Shown: positions 1 to 9,551, numbered from the stretch's first letter. The stretch: DNA of 64,000 nucleotides from Thalassotalea crassostreae (GCF_001831495.1 NZ_CP017689.1:2418001-2482000); one strand, 5' to 3'. Translations and numbers: made by a program. The notes: generated by a model not told the origin, from the letters alone.

Positions 1-658
1 CACTGCTCCAGTTATAAATAACACCGGCAATAATCGCTACTATCGCAGCAGCTATAACACCACCAACAAAACCTTCAATGGTTTTACCAGGACTTACTTT
101 TGGCATGAGTTTATGCTTTCCAAAACGTTTACCGGCAAAATAAGCACCGATATCAGCGCTCCATACAAAAGCAAACAAGAATAAAATTAAATAAGTGCCA
201 TGAAATTCTGACAACATATATTCATTTGAGCGCAATATTAAAAACGCTAACCACGTTGGTGCTAAAGTGATAATACCAAATAGACCACGAATACTTCGGT
301 GGCTAGTCCAAAACGCAGAATACTTAGGGTATCCAAAAATCATAATAAGACATAGCGACCACCAAGCAGCGGACGCATACAAAACGTACATAGCAATTGG
401 GTTTAGTTGACCTGTTAGTGTCCATAACTGATCTGGAGGTAAAAACAACCAAAGAGTACTAATGACAACCATTAATGCAAACGCAAATGCTGCGCGTCGA
501 CGGTTGCTATCAAAGCCCATAAGAGGGCCCCATTCCCATGCTCCAATAGCCATGACAACCATTAGTGCTGCGGCGAAATTTTGCAGTGACAAAAAGAAAA
601 TAGCAGCAATAGCTAGTGGAGCTATAATCAGTGCAGTTACAATACGTTGCTTTAACAA
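1..658 (-). CDS. cdsA: Phosphatidate cytidylyltransferase CdsA (3' part off the window)
   Basis: This enzyme makes CDP-diacylglycerol from phosphatidic acid and CTP in the inner membrane, the branch point for phospholipids. The visible ~219 residues are a run of hydrophobic helices, with WSADIGAYFAGKRFGKHKL near residue 165 and the start of the signature PKVSPGKTIEG near residue 187, typical of the family. The C-terminus lies beyond base 1. I place the start at a TTG (658-656): AAGGA lies 7 bases upstream and the protein then begins MLKQRIVTALI, as the family does. No better ATG precedes it. The gene follows uppS closely in the order pyrH-frr-uppS-cdsA, the usual gammaproteobacterial arrangement. 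Confidence 0.95.
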   Translation of the reverse strand, partial: MLKQRIVTALIIAPLAIAAIFFLSLQNFAAALMVVMAIGAWEWGPLMGFDSNRRRAAFAFALMVVISTLWLFLPPDQLWTLTGQLNPIAMYVLYASAAWWSLCLIMIFGYPKYSAFWTSHRSIRGLFGIITLAPTWLAFLILRSNEYMLSEFHGTYLILFLFAFVWSADIGAYFAGKRFGKHKLMPKVSPGKTIEGFVGGVIAAAIVAIIAGVIYNWSS

Positions 659-708
659 ACGTTTATCCTTTTAATAAGACCTAAAAAGTAACTGAGTTAC
701 TCTTTAGG

Positions 709-1461
709 TTATTTCGTTCTTACCTGTTCACCGGTTTTACCAAAACGTCGTTCTCTATCGCCAAATGACGCCAATGCGTGTTTAAACGCATCTTCTTTAA
801 AGTCTGGCCATAACGTTTCAGTAAAGTAGAGCTCAGCATACGCAGCTTGCCATAGCAAAAAGTTGCTTATGCGATAGTCCCCACCAGTACGGATCAATAA
901 ATCTAATTCAGGTAAATTCGATAAATTAATATGTTTATTGAGCATATGCTCATCGATATCGTCGACATTAACCTCACCATTAACGGCAAGTTGAGCGATT
1001 TTTTTAGATGCTTGGCTGATATCCCATCGACCACCATAATTGGCGGCAACAGAAAGAATCATGGCATCGTTATTTTTAGTTAGTTGCTCTGCTTCAACGA
1101 TCTTTTTTTGCAATTTTTCTGAAAAGCGAGTTTTATCGCCTATCAATTGGAAGCGGATGTTGTTCTTATGAAGGCGTTTAACTTCACGAGTTAACACAAA
1201 CATAAACAAATCCATCAACACGCTTACTTCTTCTTTTGGGCGTTGCCAATTTTCACTACTGAAAGCGAACAATGTTAACCCTTTCACGCCCAACTCTCTG
1301 GCGCTACTTACGCAAGCTCGTACCGATTCTACGCCAGCCTTATGACCTGCGACTCGACCTTTCCCCTGCAATTGTGCCCAGCGTCCATTACCGTCCATAA
1401 TAATTGCCACGTGCAGTGGCGGGATTGCTGAATCTAATTCTTTATGTGCTTCTACTGTCAC
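709..1461 (-). CDS. uppS: Isoprenyl (undecaprenyl) diphosphate synthase UppS
   Basis: This cytosolic cis-prenyltransferase condenses isopentenyl units onto farnesyl diphosphate to make undecaprenyl diphosphate, the lipid carrier for peptidoglycan and O-antigen. [14 protein letters not shown] near residue 17 carries the catalytic Asp, and [15 protein letters not shown] near residue 190 is the C-terminal substrate signature. An ATG at 1500 would give 263 residues, but it follows a perfect AT-rich hairpin (1502-1524) and has no ribosome binding site. A GTG at 1461 has GGA six bases upstream and gives 250 residues, nearer the usual ~250, so I prefer it. It lies between frr and cdsA. Confidence 0.95.
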   Translation of the reverse strand: MTVEAHKELDSAIPPLHVAIIMDGNGRWAQLQGKGRVAGHKAGVESVRACVSSARELGVKGLTLFAFSSENWQRPKEEVSVLMDLFMFVLTREVKRLHKNNIRFQLIGDKTRFSEKLQKKIVEAEQLTKNNDAMILSVAANYGGRWDISQASKKIAQLAVNGEVNVDDIDEHMLNKHINLSNLPELDLLIRTGGDYRISNFLLWQAAYAELYFTETLWPDFKEDAFKHALASFGDRERRFGKTGEQVRTK

Positions 1462-1501
1462 AAAATTTCCATTTAATAAAATGCCGTAAATTTTACTCAT
1501 T

Positions 1502-1524
1502 GAGTAACAATTTAATTGTTACTC
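1502..1524. other. AT-rich perfect hairpin between frr and uppS
   Basis: An 11-bp perfect inverted repeat (GAGTAACAATT and its complement) around a single central T. It lies directly before the upstream ATG of uppS on the minus strand. There is no GC-rich core or U tract, so it is not a convincing terminator. It may mark an mRNA processing site, or simply argue against the 1500 start. Confidence 0.5.
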
Positions 1525-1575
1525 TCGGAAAATTCACGGCTATTTGTAATGGTTAAAACAATACCAAGAGTGATA

Positions 1576-2133
1576 TTAAATTTCCATTAATTCTTTTTCT
1601 TTGCTCGCTGCAATTTCTTCAGCTTGCTTGATGAATTCATTAGTAATTTTTTGAATTTCATCTTCCGCTTGACGCGCTTCATCATCGCTAATTTCTTTTT
1701 CTTTATTTAACGATTTAATGTCAGAGTTTGCATCGCGACGAATGTTACGAATGGCAACTTTACCACCTTCGATTTCACCACCAACAACTTTAACTAAATC
1801 ACGACGACGTTCTTCAGTAAGCGGAGGTAAAGGAATACGAATTAATGTGCCTTGCGACGACGGGTTCAAACCAAGATCTGAAGATAAAATCGCTTTCTCA
1901 ACAGCGCCAAGCATGGTCTTATCAAATACTGTGATTGCAATAGTACGAGCATCTGGTGTTGAAATACTACCAACTTGGTTAAGTGGTGATGCAACACCAT
2001 AGTAATCAACGGTAATGTTATCAAGTAAAGACGTGTGTGCACGACCAGTACGGATCTTATTTAACTGAGTTTTTAATGCTTCAATGCTTTTACCCATACG
2101 AGTTCTAGCATCTTGTTGAATTTCATTAATCAA
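1576..2133 (-). CDS. frr: Ribosome recycling factor
   Basis: Frr splits the post-termination ribosome together with EF-G. The 185-residue product has the family's standard length and layout: an N-terminal helix with [21 protein letters not shown], a middle beta domain ([15 protein letters not shown]), and a C-terminal helix ([19 protein letters not shown]) rich in Lys and Glu. It starts at an ATG 18 bases after pyrH, so the two are almost certainly co-transcribed. Nothing is unusual. Confidence 0.98.
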   Translation of the reverse strand: MINEIQQDARTRMGKSIEALKTQLNKIRTGRAHTSLLDNITVDYYGVASPLNQVGSISTPDARTIAITVFDKTMLGAVEKAILSSDLGLNPSSQGTLIRIPLPPLTEERRRDLVKVVGGEIEGGKVAIRNIRRDANSDIKSLNKEKEISDDEARQAEDEIQKITNEFIKQAEEIAASKEKELMEI

Positions 2134-2151
2134 AATATTTTCCTTTAAAAC

Positions 2152-2895
2152 TTAATTTTTAAAATTTTCTGCATGGTCAATAACAGTGCCTTCACTACCG
2201 CCCATGATAATAGATTTCAATGCGCCTTCTTTATTCATATTGAATACACGAATTTTCATTGAATGGTCACGTGCTAACGTAAATGCCGCTAAGTCCATAA
2301 CCTTTAATTCTTTTTCTAATACTTCATTGTATGTAAGGTGAGAGTATAATTCTGCAGATGGGTCTTTAACTGGGTCAGCAGAGTAAATTCCGTCTACTTT
2401 AGTGCCTTTAAATACTGCATCGGCTTCAATTTCGATACCACGTAAACATGCAGCAGAGTCAGTAGTGAAGAATGGATTACCTGTACCCGCTGAGAAAATT
2501 ACTACACGGCCAGATTTTAATAGACTGATTGCTTCTGCCCAGTTATAGCTGTCACAAACACCAGTAAGATCGATAGCAGACATCAAACGAGCATTAACAA
2601 ATGCACGATGTAATGCATCACGCATTGCTAAACCGTTCATTACGGTTGCAAGCATACCCATTTGGTCACCAACAACACGGTTCATACCAGCTTCAGCAAG
2701 ACCAGCACCACGGAATAAATTACCACCGCCAATTACTAAGCCAACTTGAACGCCCATTTCAATTAATTCTTTAATTTCTTGTGCCATACGGTCAAGAACC
2801 TTTGGATCAATACCAAAGCCTTCTTCACCCATTAGGGCTTCACCACTTAATTTTAGTAATATACGACGATAAGTCGGTTTCGGGTTGACGCTCAT
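2152..2895 (-). CDS. pyrH: UMP kinase PyrH
   Basis: PyrH phosphorylates UMP to UDP, an essential step in pyrimidine nucleotide synthesis. It belongs to the amino-acid kinase fold rather than the adenylate kinase fold. Visible motifs are KLSGEALMG near residue 14 (phosphate-binding loop), [10 protein letters not shown] near residue 57, and [11 protein letters not shown] near residue 175 (nucleotide-binding region). Its 247 residues fit the family. It is the first gene after the tsf terminator and probably has its own promoter at 2949-2978. It is followed by frr. Confidence 0.98.
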   Translation of the reverse strand: MSVNPKPTYRRILLKLSGEALMGEEGFGIDPKVLDRMAQEIKELIEMGVQVGLVIGGGNLFRGAGLAEAGMNRVVGDQMGMLATVMNGLAMRDALHRAFVNARLMSAIDLTGVCDSYNWAEAISLLKSGRVVIFSAGTGNPFFTTDSAACLRGIEIEADAVFKGTKVDGIYSADPVKDPSAELYSHLTYNEVLEKELKVMDLAAFTLARDHSMKIRVFNMNKEGALKSIIMGGSEGTVIDHAENFKN

Positions 2896-2948
2896 AAATA
2901 ATACAATCCTGTGAAATTAATCGAAAATACAACATCAATAATAGTAAA

Positions 2949-2978
2949 TTTATCGATAACCGTATAAAAAACAGTCAA
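2949..2978 (-). promoter_or_regulatory. Candidate promoter for pyrH-frr-uppS-cdsA
   Basis: On the minus strand TTGACT (2978-2973) and GATAAA (2954-2949) are separated by 18 bases, about 54 bases upstream of the pyrH start. They match 5/6 and 4/6 of the sigma-70 consensus. A promoter is expected here because a strong terminator separates tsf from pyrH. Assigned by eye only. Confidence 0.4.
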
Positions 2979-3095
2979 AAATCTGCAACTTCAACTACTT
3001 AGAAGTAAACCTAGGTATTTTAATATCTATTGAAATATTTATCTACCTAAAAATCCCTTTAACAGAAACAACCACACCGCGGTTGTAAATTTAAT

Positions 3096-3128
3096 CCAAA
3101 AAAAAACCTGTTACTTGCGTAACAGGTT
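3096..3128 (-). terminator. Rho-independent terminator after tsf
   Basis: A 10-bp perfect stem (3105-3114 with 3119-3128, core ACCTGTTAC) closes a 4-base loop. On the minus strand it is followed by a run of nine U residues (A run at 3096-3104). It lies about 45 bases past the tsf stop and separates the rpsB-tsf unit from pyrH. Confidence 0.9.
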
Positions 3129-3172
3129 TTTAAAGAATCTATAAAGATCTAATCAATAGTTAAAAACTATGA

Positions 3173-4021
3173 TTATGCACCTTTAGCAGCAGCTAATTGA
3201 GCTTCTACTTCAGCAGCGAAATCTTCTTCTTTCTTCTCGATACCTTCACCAACTTCTAGACGGATGAAAGATGAAACGCTAACGCCTTTCTCTTTAAGTA
3301 CGTCGCCTACAGTGCGCTTAGGTTCCATGATGAATGCTTGACCAGTTAAAGAAATTTCACCTGTGAACTTCTTCATACGACCAGTAACCATTTTCTCAGC
3401 GATTTCAGCAGGCTTGCCTTCGTTCATCGCGATATCGATTTGGATAGCTTTTTCTTTTTCAACAACTTCAGCAGGAACGTCAGATGGGTTAACGTACTCT
3501 GGCTTAGAAGCAGCAACGTGCATTGCAACGTGCTTTAATGTTTCTTCAGAACCTTCACCCGCAACAACAACACCGATAGTGCCACCGTGGATGTATGAAG
3601 CAGAAGCGTTAGCTACGTATTCAACACGACGAACGTTGATGTTTTCACCGATTTTAGCAACAAGTGCAACACGAGTTTCTTCGAATTGAGCTTTTAACTC
3701 ATCGATTGAAACGTTGTTTGCAGCAGCAGCTTCAGCAACAGCGTTAGCGAAGTCTAAGAAGTTACCGTCTTTAGCAACGAAGTCAGTTTGACAGTTAACT
3801 TCAACTAATGCAGCTGTACCGTTGTTTTCTTTGATGATGATCGCGCCTTCAGCAGCAATGTTACCAGCTTTCTTAGCTGCTTTTGCTTGACCTGATTTAC
3901 GCATGTTTTCAATCGCTAACTCGATGTCACCGTCAGTTTCTTGAAGAGCTTTTTTACAATCCATCATGCCCGCGCCAGTGCGATCACGAAGTTCTTTAAC
4001 TTGTTTAGCAGTAATTGACAT
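3173..4021 (-). CDS. tsf: Translation elongation factor Ts
   Basis: EF-Ts is the guanine nucleotide exchange factor of EF-Tu. The 282-residue protein opens with the UBA-like domain containing [18 protein letters not shown] (residues ~9-26). The core follows, with [12 protein letters not shown] near residue 76 and [10 protein letters not shown] near residue 167, both family hallmarks; the second is the EF-Tu-contacting region. AAGGA lies upstream of the ATG. It is downstream of rpsB across a 78-base spacer with a hairpin, and ends at a strong terminator. Confidence 0.98.
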   Translation of the reverse strand: MSITAKQVKELRDRTGAGMMDCKKALQETDGDIELAIENMRKSGQAKAAKKAGNIAAEGAIIIKENNGTAALVEVNCQTDFVAKDGNFLDFANAVAEAAAANNVSIDELKAQFEETRVALVAKIGENINVRRVEYVANASASYIHGGTIGVVVAGEGSEETLKHVAMHVAASKPEYVNPSDVPAEVVEKEKAIQIDIAMNEGKPAEIAEKMVTGRMKKFTGEISLTGQAFIMEPKRTVGDVLKEKGVSVSSFIRLEVGEGIEKKEEDFAAEVEAQLAAAKGA

Positions 4022-4053
4022 TACTCAATTCCTTAAATATCAGAAATAAAATG

Positions 4054-4075
4054 AGATAGGGCGAACGCCCTATCT
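4054..4075 (-). terminator. Intergenic hairpin between rpsB and tsf (attenuator-like)
   Basis: A perfect 9-bp stem (AGATAGGGC, 4054-4062 with 4067-4075) around the loop GAAC. On the minus strand it is followed by a loose U-rich stretch (CATTTTATTTC). It sits just after the rpsB stop, so it could act as a partial terminator setting the S2:EF-Ts ratio, or as an mRNA stability element. The weak U tract argues against full termination. Confidence 0.6.
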
Positions 4076-4099
4076 ATAATAAATTAGTAATTTTAAAAA

Positions 4100-4828
4100 T
4101 TACTCAGCTTCTACGAAGCCGTCTTTTTCAGCAGCAACTGCGATGTTCGCTTCACGACCTTCGATTACAGCGTTAGCAGCTGAATCTAAGTAAAGGCTAA
4201 CAGCACGGATAGCATCGTCGTTACCAGGAACGATGAAATCAACACCGTCTGGGTTAGAGTTAGTATCAACAACAGCAATTACTGGAATACCTAAGTTGTT
4301 TGCTTCTTTAATAGCAATGTGCTCGTGGTCAGCATCGATAACGAAGATAGCGTCTGGTAAGCCACCCATGTTTTTGATACCACCAAGGCTTTTCTCAAGC
4401 TTGTCCATTTCACGAGTACGCATTAATGCTTCTTTCTTAGTAAGAGCATCGAAAGTACCGTCTTGGCTTTGAGATTCTAAATCTTTAAGACGTTTGATAG
4501 ATTGACGAACTGTTTTCCAGTTAGTCAACATACCGCCTAACCAACGGTGGTCAACGTAGAATTGATCACATTTGATTGCAGCTTCACGAACAGATTCGCT
4601 TGCAGCACGCTTAGTACCAACAAATAATACTTTACCTTTCTTAGCAGAAACGTCTGATAAGTGGCTAAGAGCATTGTTAAACATTGGAACAGTTTGTTCT
4701 AGGTTGATGATATGAACTTTGTCACGAGCACCGAAGATGTAAGATTTCATCTTTGGGTTCCAGTAACGAGTTTTGTGACCGAAGTGAACACCTGCTTTAA
4801 GCATGTCGCGCATAGATACGTTTGGCAT
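4100..4828 (-). CDS. rpsB: Small ribosomal subunit protein S2
   Basis: S2 of the 30S subunit. Family features are [20 protein letters not shown] at the N-terminus, the [20 protein letters not shown] segment near residue 100, and AIVVD-type text ([13 protein letters not shown]) near residue 190. The correct start is the ATG at 4828: AGAGGAAA stands 6-7 bases before it and the protein then begins [10 protein letters not shown]. An in-frame ATG 33 bases upstream lies inside the folded leader and is not used in my reading. It is 242 residues long and the first gene of the rpsB-tsf operon. Confidence 0.98.
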   Translation of the reverse strand: MPNVSMRDMLKAGVHFGHKTRYWNPKMKSYIFGARDKVHIINLEQTVPMFNNALSHLSDVSAKKGKVLFVGTKRAASESVREAAIKCDQFYVDHRWLGGMLTNWKTVRQSIKRLKDLESQSQDGTFDALTKKEALMRTREMDKLEKSLGGIKNMGGLPDAIFVIDADHEHIAIKEANNLGIPVIAVVDTNSNPDGVDFIVPGNDDAIRAVSLYLDSAANAVIEGREANIAVAAEKDGFVEAE

Positions 4829-4932
4829 ATTAATTTCCTCTGGGGTTATGCGTTCATACATTCCATATTACCGACCTATCGTTACCTTAAAGCAGGTAAC
4901 AGGCACCCCGGAACATGTTTGCCGAATGTATG
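4829..4932 (-). promoter_or_regulatory. Structured rpsB leader, candidate S2 autoregulatory element
   Basis: The 5' leader can close with a 9-bp perfect helix (CATACATTC at 4932-4924 with its complement at 4863-4855). Inside it is a 7-bp hairpin GTTACCT/AGGTAAC (4881-4887 with 4894-4900) and a GGGGTGCC stretch (4909-4902). In gammaproteobacteria S2 is known to repress rpsB-tsf through its 5' leader. Assigning that role here is inference from position and structure. Confidence 0.6.
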
Positions 4933-5110
4933 TGAGTTTAATAAAAAATTTAAATTTACCCGCCGCCAAAATTGGCTAAAAACGAGCATTATTCTAAGAG
5001 CAAGGATTGACCTTTTTCTCAGAGCGGTGCTTTATACCATTATTGTGATTAAAAGGAAAGAGTTTTGTGTGGTTTAGGGGTTATAACATGCTTATAAAGT
5101 CCTCAAAACA

Positions 5111-5136
5111 AAAAAGGAGCCATCGGCTCCTTTTTT
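5111..5136 (-). terminator. Rho-independent terminator after dapD
   Basis: GGAGCC (5116-5121) pairs with GGCTCC (5125-5130) around ATC, extended by A/T pairs. On the minus strand a U tract (TTTTTTGTTTT) follows. It lies 20 bases past the dapD stop. Confidence 0.9.
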
Positions 5137-5155
5137 GTTTTTATCAATCGATATC

Positions 5156-5980
5156 TTAATCGATTGAACGTAATAATTCGTTGATACCTGTTTTAGCTAA
5201 CGTTTTAGCATCAACTTTCTTAACGATAACCGCGGCGTATAAGCTGTACGTACCACACTTCGAAGGAATGTTACCAGGAACAACAACAGAGCCTGCAGGT
5301 ACACGACCGTAGTGAACTTCGCCAGTTTCACGATCAAAAATCTTAGTTGACTGACCAATGTATACACCCATTGAAATTACTGAGCCTTCTTCAACCACAA
5401 CACCTTCAACGATTTCAGAACGAGCACCGATAAAACAGTTATCTTCAATAATTGTCGGGCCAGCTTGTAATGGTTCAAGAACACCACCAATGCCAACACC
5501 ACCTGATAAATGTACGTTCTTGCCGATTTGCGCACAGCTACCAACTGTCGCCCAAGTGTCGATCATACAACCTTCATCAACGAATGCACCGATATTTACA
5601 AATGATGGCATTACCACAACGTTCTTACCAATAAAGCTACCTGTACGTACTGATGCACCTGGCACTACTCGAACGCCATCTTTAACAAAGTCAGGTCGAT
5701 TATATTCAGTGTACTTCATTGGTACTTTATCAAAGAACTTGCTTTCCGCGCCGTCCATTACTTCATTTTCCCAAATACGGAACGATAACAATACTGCTTT
5801 TTTAAGGCTTTGATTTACTACCCACTCACCGTCAACTTTTTTGGCTATGCGAGCTTCACCTGAGTTCAACAATTTTATTGCAGTCAAAATTGCAGTTTTA
5901 ACTTCTGCAGAAACTGTAGTTGGTGTAATTTCAGCACGGTTTTCAAATGCTGATTCGATGATTTCTTGCAACGAGCTCAT
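5156..5980 (-). CDS. dapD: Tetrahydrodipicolinate N-succinyltransferase DapD
   Basis: DapD transfers succinyl from succinyl-CoA to tetrahydrodipicolinate in the succinylase branch of lysine/meso-diaminopimelate synthesis. The 274-residue protein has an N-terminal helical region, then a left-handed beta-helix made of hexapeptide repeats ([20 protein letters not shown], then [34 protein letters not shown]). It then has the C-terminal [15 protein letters not shown] segment. AGGA lies 8 bases before the ATG. It follows glnD by 34 bases, as in the map-glnD-dapD cluster of other gammaproteobacteria. Confidence 0.98.
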   Translation of the reverse strand: MSSLQEIIESAFENRAEITPTTVSAEVKTAILTAIKLLNSGEARIAKKVDGEWVVNQSLKKAVLLSFRIWENEVMDGAESKFFDKVPMKYTEYNRPDFVKDGVRVVPGASVRTGSFIGKNVVVMPSFVNIGAFVDEGCMIDTWATVGSCAQIGKNVHLSGGVGIGGVLEPLQAGPTIIEDNCFIGARSEIVEGVVVEEGSVISMGVYIGQSTKIFDRETGEVHYGRVPAGSVVVPGNIPSKCGTYSLYAAVIVKKVDAKTLAKTGINELLRSID

Positions 5981-6014
5981 GGGATTTTCCTAAAAATTCT
6001 TTTTAATATTAACA

Positions 6015-8645
6015 TTACTGATTTTCATCAGATTCACAGAGCAATGATTCTAACTGATTTTGCTCCTCAATAGAAAGGGGTTGGCCGTTTTTATTTGAAA
6101 CGATAAAAACATCTTCCGCTCTTTCACCAAAAGTAGTTACTTTTGCCATATGAACAATCAGACTACATGTTTGGAATACCTGCCCTATTTCGGCGAGTAA
6201 TCCAGGTCTATCAAGAGTGACAATTTCAATAGATGTATACTGACGATTGGTTTGCTCAATAAAGCTAACTTGCGTACGAACTTTAAACTGTCTGATTTTT
6301 TGCGGAATTGGTCGCTTGATCAAACAAAGATCTTCTTCACTTTTCAGTGCAGCAATTAATGATGTTTTAATATCATCAGCAAAATAAGCATCCTTAATCG
6401 GCTGACCACGACTATCTAGGATAACAAAGGTATTTAACGTATAGCCGTCTTTCGATGTCAGTATCTTGGCATCATGTATCGACAGTTTTTTCATTCCTAA
6501 GTTGGCAACAATTCTTGCAAAAATATTCGAACGAGCCTTGGTATACACAAACACTTCTGTGCCACCGCGATAAGCTTCATCACTGATAAGCACTAGTGGT
6601 TGTAACTTATCATGACTAATAATATGACGAGAGTGCCATGATATTTGAGCCGGCGCATAACGTAAAAAGTAATCCGCTTTAAATGTTTTCCAAAGCGGCT
6701 TGATTGTTTCTTCCGTTATCCCTTGTTCATTTAACAACACCATCGCTTTGACTTGGTTTTCACGAATATTAGTACGCGCGTTAACCGGTTTTTCTAAACC
6801 GCGTCGAAATGCTCGCTTGGTTGAAAAATAAAGCTCTTGCAATAAGTTAGACTTCCAGCTATTCCATAGACTTTCATTGGTTGCACGCATATCAGCAACG
6901 GTTAAACAATAAAGGTAATCAAGGTGAGCTTGGTCGCGCACAACCAGCGCAAATTCTTTAATTACGTCAGGGTTTGAGATATCTTTGCGCTGCGCGGTAA
7001 CCGACATTAATAAGTGGTATTTAACCAACCAAGAAATCATTTTAGTGTCTGTATCGGTTAAATTGTGCATTTTACCAAATGCCAAAGCATCAACTGCCCC
7101 TAACTCACTGTGCATCCCGCCTCTACCTTTAGCAATATCGTGAAATATGCCAGCCAAGTAAAGAATATAAGGTTTGCGAATACGTTGCACAATTTGACTA
7201 CACAAAGGAAACTCATGATGATGCTCTTCCAACGTGAAACGATATAAGTTTTTCATTAACCGATAACTGTGCTCATCAACAGAATAAGCATGGAACATAT
7301 CAAATTGCATCTGACCAACAATATTGCGCCATTCAGGCAAATAGGCTGCGAGGATGTCATGCTTGTGCATAAAATTAAATGCCGGTCCCAAACCTCTAGG
7401 GTGACTGATCAATTCGATAAATAATCGACGACACTCAGCGTAGTCATTTAAGCCAGAAATGAGTCGTCGTCTAGCATTACGCATTTGCCTGATAGTACTG
7501 CTGTGTATACCTTTAACTTTTGGATTATCGGCAAACGCAAGAAATAGTTTTAAGAATAATTCAGGACGGGTAAAGGCGCGATTGCTCTTCGCTTTAATCA
7601 AATTACCAACGATTGAAAAGTGCTTATCTATGTCGGTAACGTCATCGACTTTATCTTTATTTAAAATCGCTTGTTCAAAATGCTGTAATAACATTTCGTT
7701 GATTTCACTTACGTAGTTAATGATGCGGAAAAAGCGTTTCATCATACGTTCAATGGCCGCTTTACCATCATCGCCAAAGCCCATCATATTGGCAACAGGG
7801 CCCTGGAAATCAAATAGCAATCTATTTTCACTACGGCCAGCAACAACGTGCAATGCAAATCGCATTCGCCATAAATACTCCTGACATTCCATCAGCTCAA
7901 TGTATTCATTTTCGGTAAGATAGTTGTGCGATACTAAGCCTTCTAAGTCGTTGGCATCAAAGTGTCGCAACGCTACCCAGCTAATATTTTGTATATCGCG
8001 CAGACCACCCGGATTAGATTTAAGATTCGGCTCTAACGTATAGGCCGCTCCTTTATATTGTTGATGACGATGAACTTGTTCTTCGCGCTTTGCCACAAAA
8101 AATCGTTCCGATGGCCAAAACTTGTCATTCACTAAATAAGGTCGCAACTGCTGCTCAAGCTGTTGATTACCGCATATCAATCGAGACTCAAGTAAATTAG
8201 TCGCAATGGTCACATCATTATCAGCTTGCTTCATACATTCTTTAACCGAACGTACACTGTGACCTATTTCTAAACGAACATCCCATAACTCAGTGATAAA
8301 TGCGCAGATCAGCTGTTCTACGTCTTTGCTGATCTTGTTTTGGGTAAGAATTAAAATATCCACATCCGAGTGTGGATGAAGCTCACCGCGGCCATACCCA
8401 CCAACGGCTATGAGAGAAATTTGATGTTCATCTAAATGTTGTTGACACCAAACCTTTTTAAGAACCAAGTCGACATACATGGCTCTTGCATAAACCAATT
8501 CGTTTACGTCGTAATCTTTAAAGGATTGTTTTTGCCAGTGATAAAATTCATCATTAAGCTCCACCATTTCCTTAGTGGCAAGTGGCGCTGCAGCTATGGC
8601 AAGTTTATTTATTAGTTTTTTAGGTAAAATCGATTGGTCAGGCAA
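6015..8645 (-). CDS. glnD: PII uridylyltransferase/uridylyl-removing enzyme GlnD
   Basis: GlnD is the glutamine sensor that uridylylates and de-uridylylates PII proteins, controlling glutamine synthetase and the NtrBC response. The 876 residues contain the nucleotidyltransferase motif GGYGRGELHPHSDVDIL (82-98), the HD phosphohydrolase motif HDIAKGRGGMHSE near residue 495, and two C-terminal ACT domains (~690-770 and ~797-870) for glutamine. The start is a TTG (8645-8643) with a weak AAGAAGA ribosome site. The product then begins MPDQSILPKK, with no alternative ATG before the catalytic domain. An inefficient start may keep levels low. Confidence 0.97.
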   Translation of the reverse strand: MPDQSILPKKLINKLAIAAAPLATKEMVELNDEFYHWQKQSFKDYDVNELVYARAMYVDLVLKKVWCQQHLDEHQISLIAVGGYGRGELHPHSDVDILILTQNKISKDVEQLICAFITELWDVRLEIGHSVRSVKECMKQADNDVTIATNLLESRLICGNQQLEQQLRPYLVNDKFWPSERFFVAKREEQVHRHQQYKGAAYTLEPNLKSNPGGLRDIQNISWVALRHFDANDLEGLVSHNYLTENEYIELMECQEYLWRMRFALHVVAGRSENRLLFDFQGPVANMMGFGDDGKAAIERMMKRFFRIINYVSEINEMLLQHFEQAILNKDKVDDVTDIDKHFSIVGNLIKAKSNRAFTRPELFLKLFLAFADNPKVKGIHSSTIRQMRNARRRLISGLNDYAECRRLFIELISHPRGLGPAFNFMHKHDILAAYLPEWRNIVGQMQFDMFHAYSVDEHSYRLMKNLYRFTLEEHHHEFPLCSQIVQRIRKPYILYLAGIFHDIAKGRGGMHSELGAVDALAFGKMHNLTDTDTKMISWLVKYHLLMSVTAQRKDISNPDVIKEFALVVRDQAHLDYLYCLTVADMRATNESLWNSWKSNLLQELYFSTKRAFRRGLEKPVNARTNIRENQVKAMVLLNEQGITEETIKPLWKTFKADYFLRYAPAQISWHSRHIISHDKLQPLVLISDEAYRGGTEVFVYTKARSNIFARIVANLGMKKLSIHDAKILTSKDGYTLNTFVILDSRGQPIKDAYFADDIKTSLIAALKSEEDLCLIKRPIPQKIRQFKVRTQVSFIEQTNRQYTSIEIVTLDRPGLLAEIGQVFQTCSLIVHMAKVTTFGERAEDVFIVSNKNGQPLSIEEQNQLESLLCESDENQ

Positions 8646-8669
8646 GGTTATTCTTCTTTTATTACTCGT

Positions 8670-8691
8670 CTGCGCTGCAATAGCAGCGCAG
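8670..8691. other. GC-rich hairpin between map and glnD
   Basis: A perfect 9-bp stem (CTGCGCTGC, 8670-8678 with 8683-8691) around AATA, in the 57-base gap between the map stop and the TTG start of glnD. The bases after it on the minus strand are ACGAGTAAT, without a U run, so it is not a standard terminator. It may protect upstream map mRNA from 3' decay or affect glnD translation. Confidence 0.55.
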
Positions 8692-8702
8692 GGATTGATT
8701 AA

Positions 8703-9551
8703 CTACATGTTGTTTAAATGTCTCGTTATACCAGTTTCTTCTTTGCGTAAAGTAAGAACCTCGCATCCAGTGCTGGTGACTAATAGCGTATGTTCCCATT
8801 GCGCTGAGTTTTTGCCATCAACGGTGTAGGCTGTCCAACCATCGTCTTTGTCAAGAACGGTGCCGCCTTTACCTAAGTTGATCATAGGCTCAATAGTAAA
8901 CGTCATGCCCGCTTGCATTTTGCGGTTATCTGCGTTTTTATAGTGCAAAATTTGTGGTTCTTCGTGAAATACGGTACCAATACCGTGCCCACAAAAATCT
9001 TTTACGATGCCGTAACGACCAGCTTTTTTAATGTGCTTTTGAATGCTTGCACCAATATCTGAAAACTTAGCACCCGGCTTAACTTTGCGCATTGCTGCAT
9101 ACAAACTTTCTTGAGTAACACGGCATAGACGACGGTTTTCAGGTGATACATCACCAATTAAAAACATCTTCGATGTATCACCAAAAAAATAAGTTTTATC
9201 TTGTTCAGCAGTACCGTCAACATCGAAACTAATCTTACAAGTGATATCGATATTGATCACATCACCATCAACTAAAGTTTGCTCTGATGGAATACCATGA
9301 CAAACAACGTGGTTAACGGAAGTACAAATCGATTTAGGAAAGCCACCTTCGCCATTTGCATCGGCACCATAATTTAACGGCGCTGAAAGAGCATTGTTTT
9401 CTGCGGTATATTTTGCACAAATATCATCAATTTCTTCAGTAGTAACACCGGCCTTGACGTGAGGTTCGATCATTTCTAAAACGCTTGCTGCTAATTTTCC
9501 AGCAATGCGCATATTTTCAATTTGTTGTTGAGTTTTTATCGAAATACTCAT
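8703..9551 (-). CDS. map: Methionine aminopeptidase type I, with an insertion
   Basis: Map removes N-terminal methionine from nascent proteins. The metal ligands are visible: Asp in NIDIT (102), Asp in GDTSKMF (125), His in CGHGIGTVFHEEP, Glu in TIEPMIN and Glu in WEHTLLVT. At 282 residues it is about 18 longer than the E. coli type. The first two ligand Asp residues are 23 apart instead of 11, because a segment including DVDGTAEQDKTYF replaces the usual short KDG-H turn. AAAGGAAA precedes the ATG. It leads the map-glnD-dapD cluster. Confidence 0.97.
   Translation of the reverse strand: MSISIKTQQQIENMRIAGKLAASVLEMIEPHVKAGVTTEEIDDICAKYTAENNALSAPLNYGADANGEGGFPKSICTSVNHVVCHGIPSEQTLVDGDVINIDITCKISFDVDGTAEQDKTYFFGDTSKMFLIGDVSPENRRLCRVTQESLYAAMRKVKPGAKFSDIGASIQKHIKKAGRYGIVKDFCGHGIGTVFHEEPQILHYKNADNRKMQAGMTFTIEPMINLGKGGTVLDKDDGWTAYTVDGKNSAQWEHTLLVTSTGCEVLTLRKEETGITRHLNNM

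Noticed and set aside
462..674. Plus-strand open frame opposite cdsA
   Set aside because: It is the antisense shadow of cdsA, whose TTG start and strong ribosome site explain the region.
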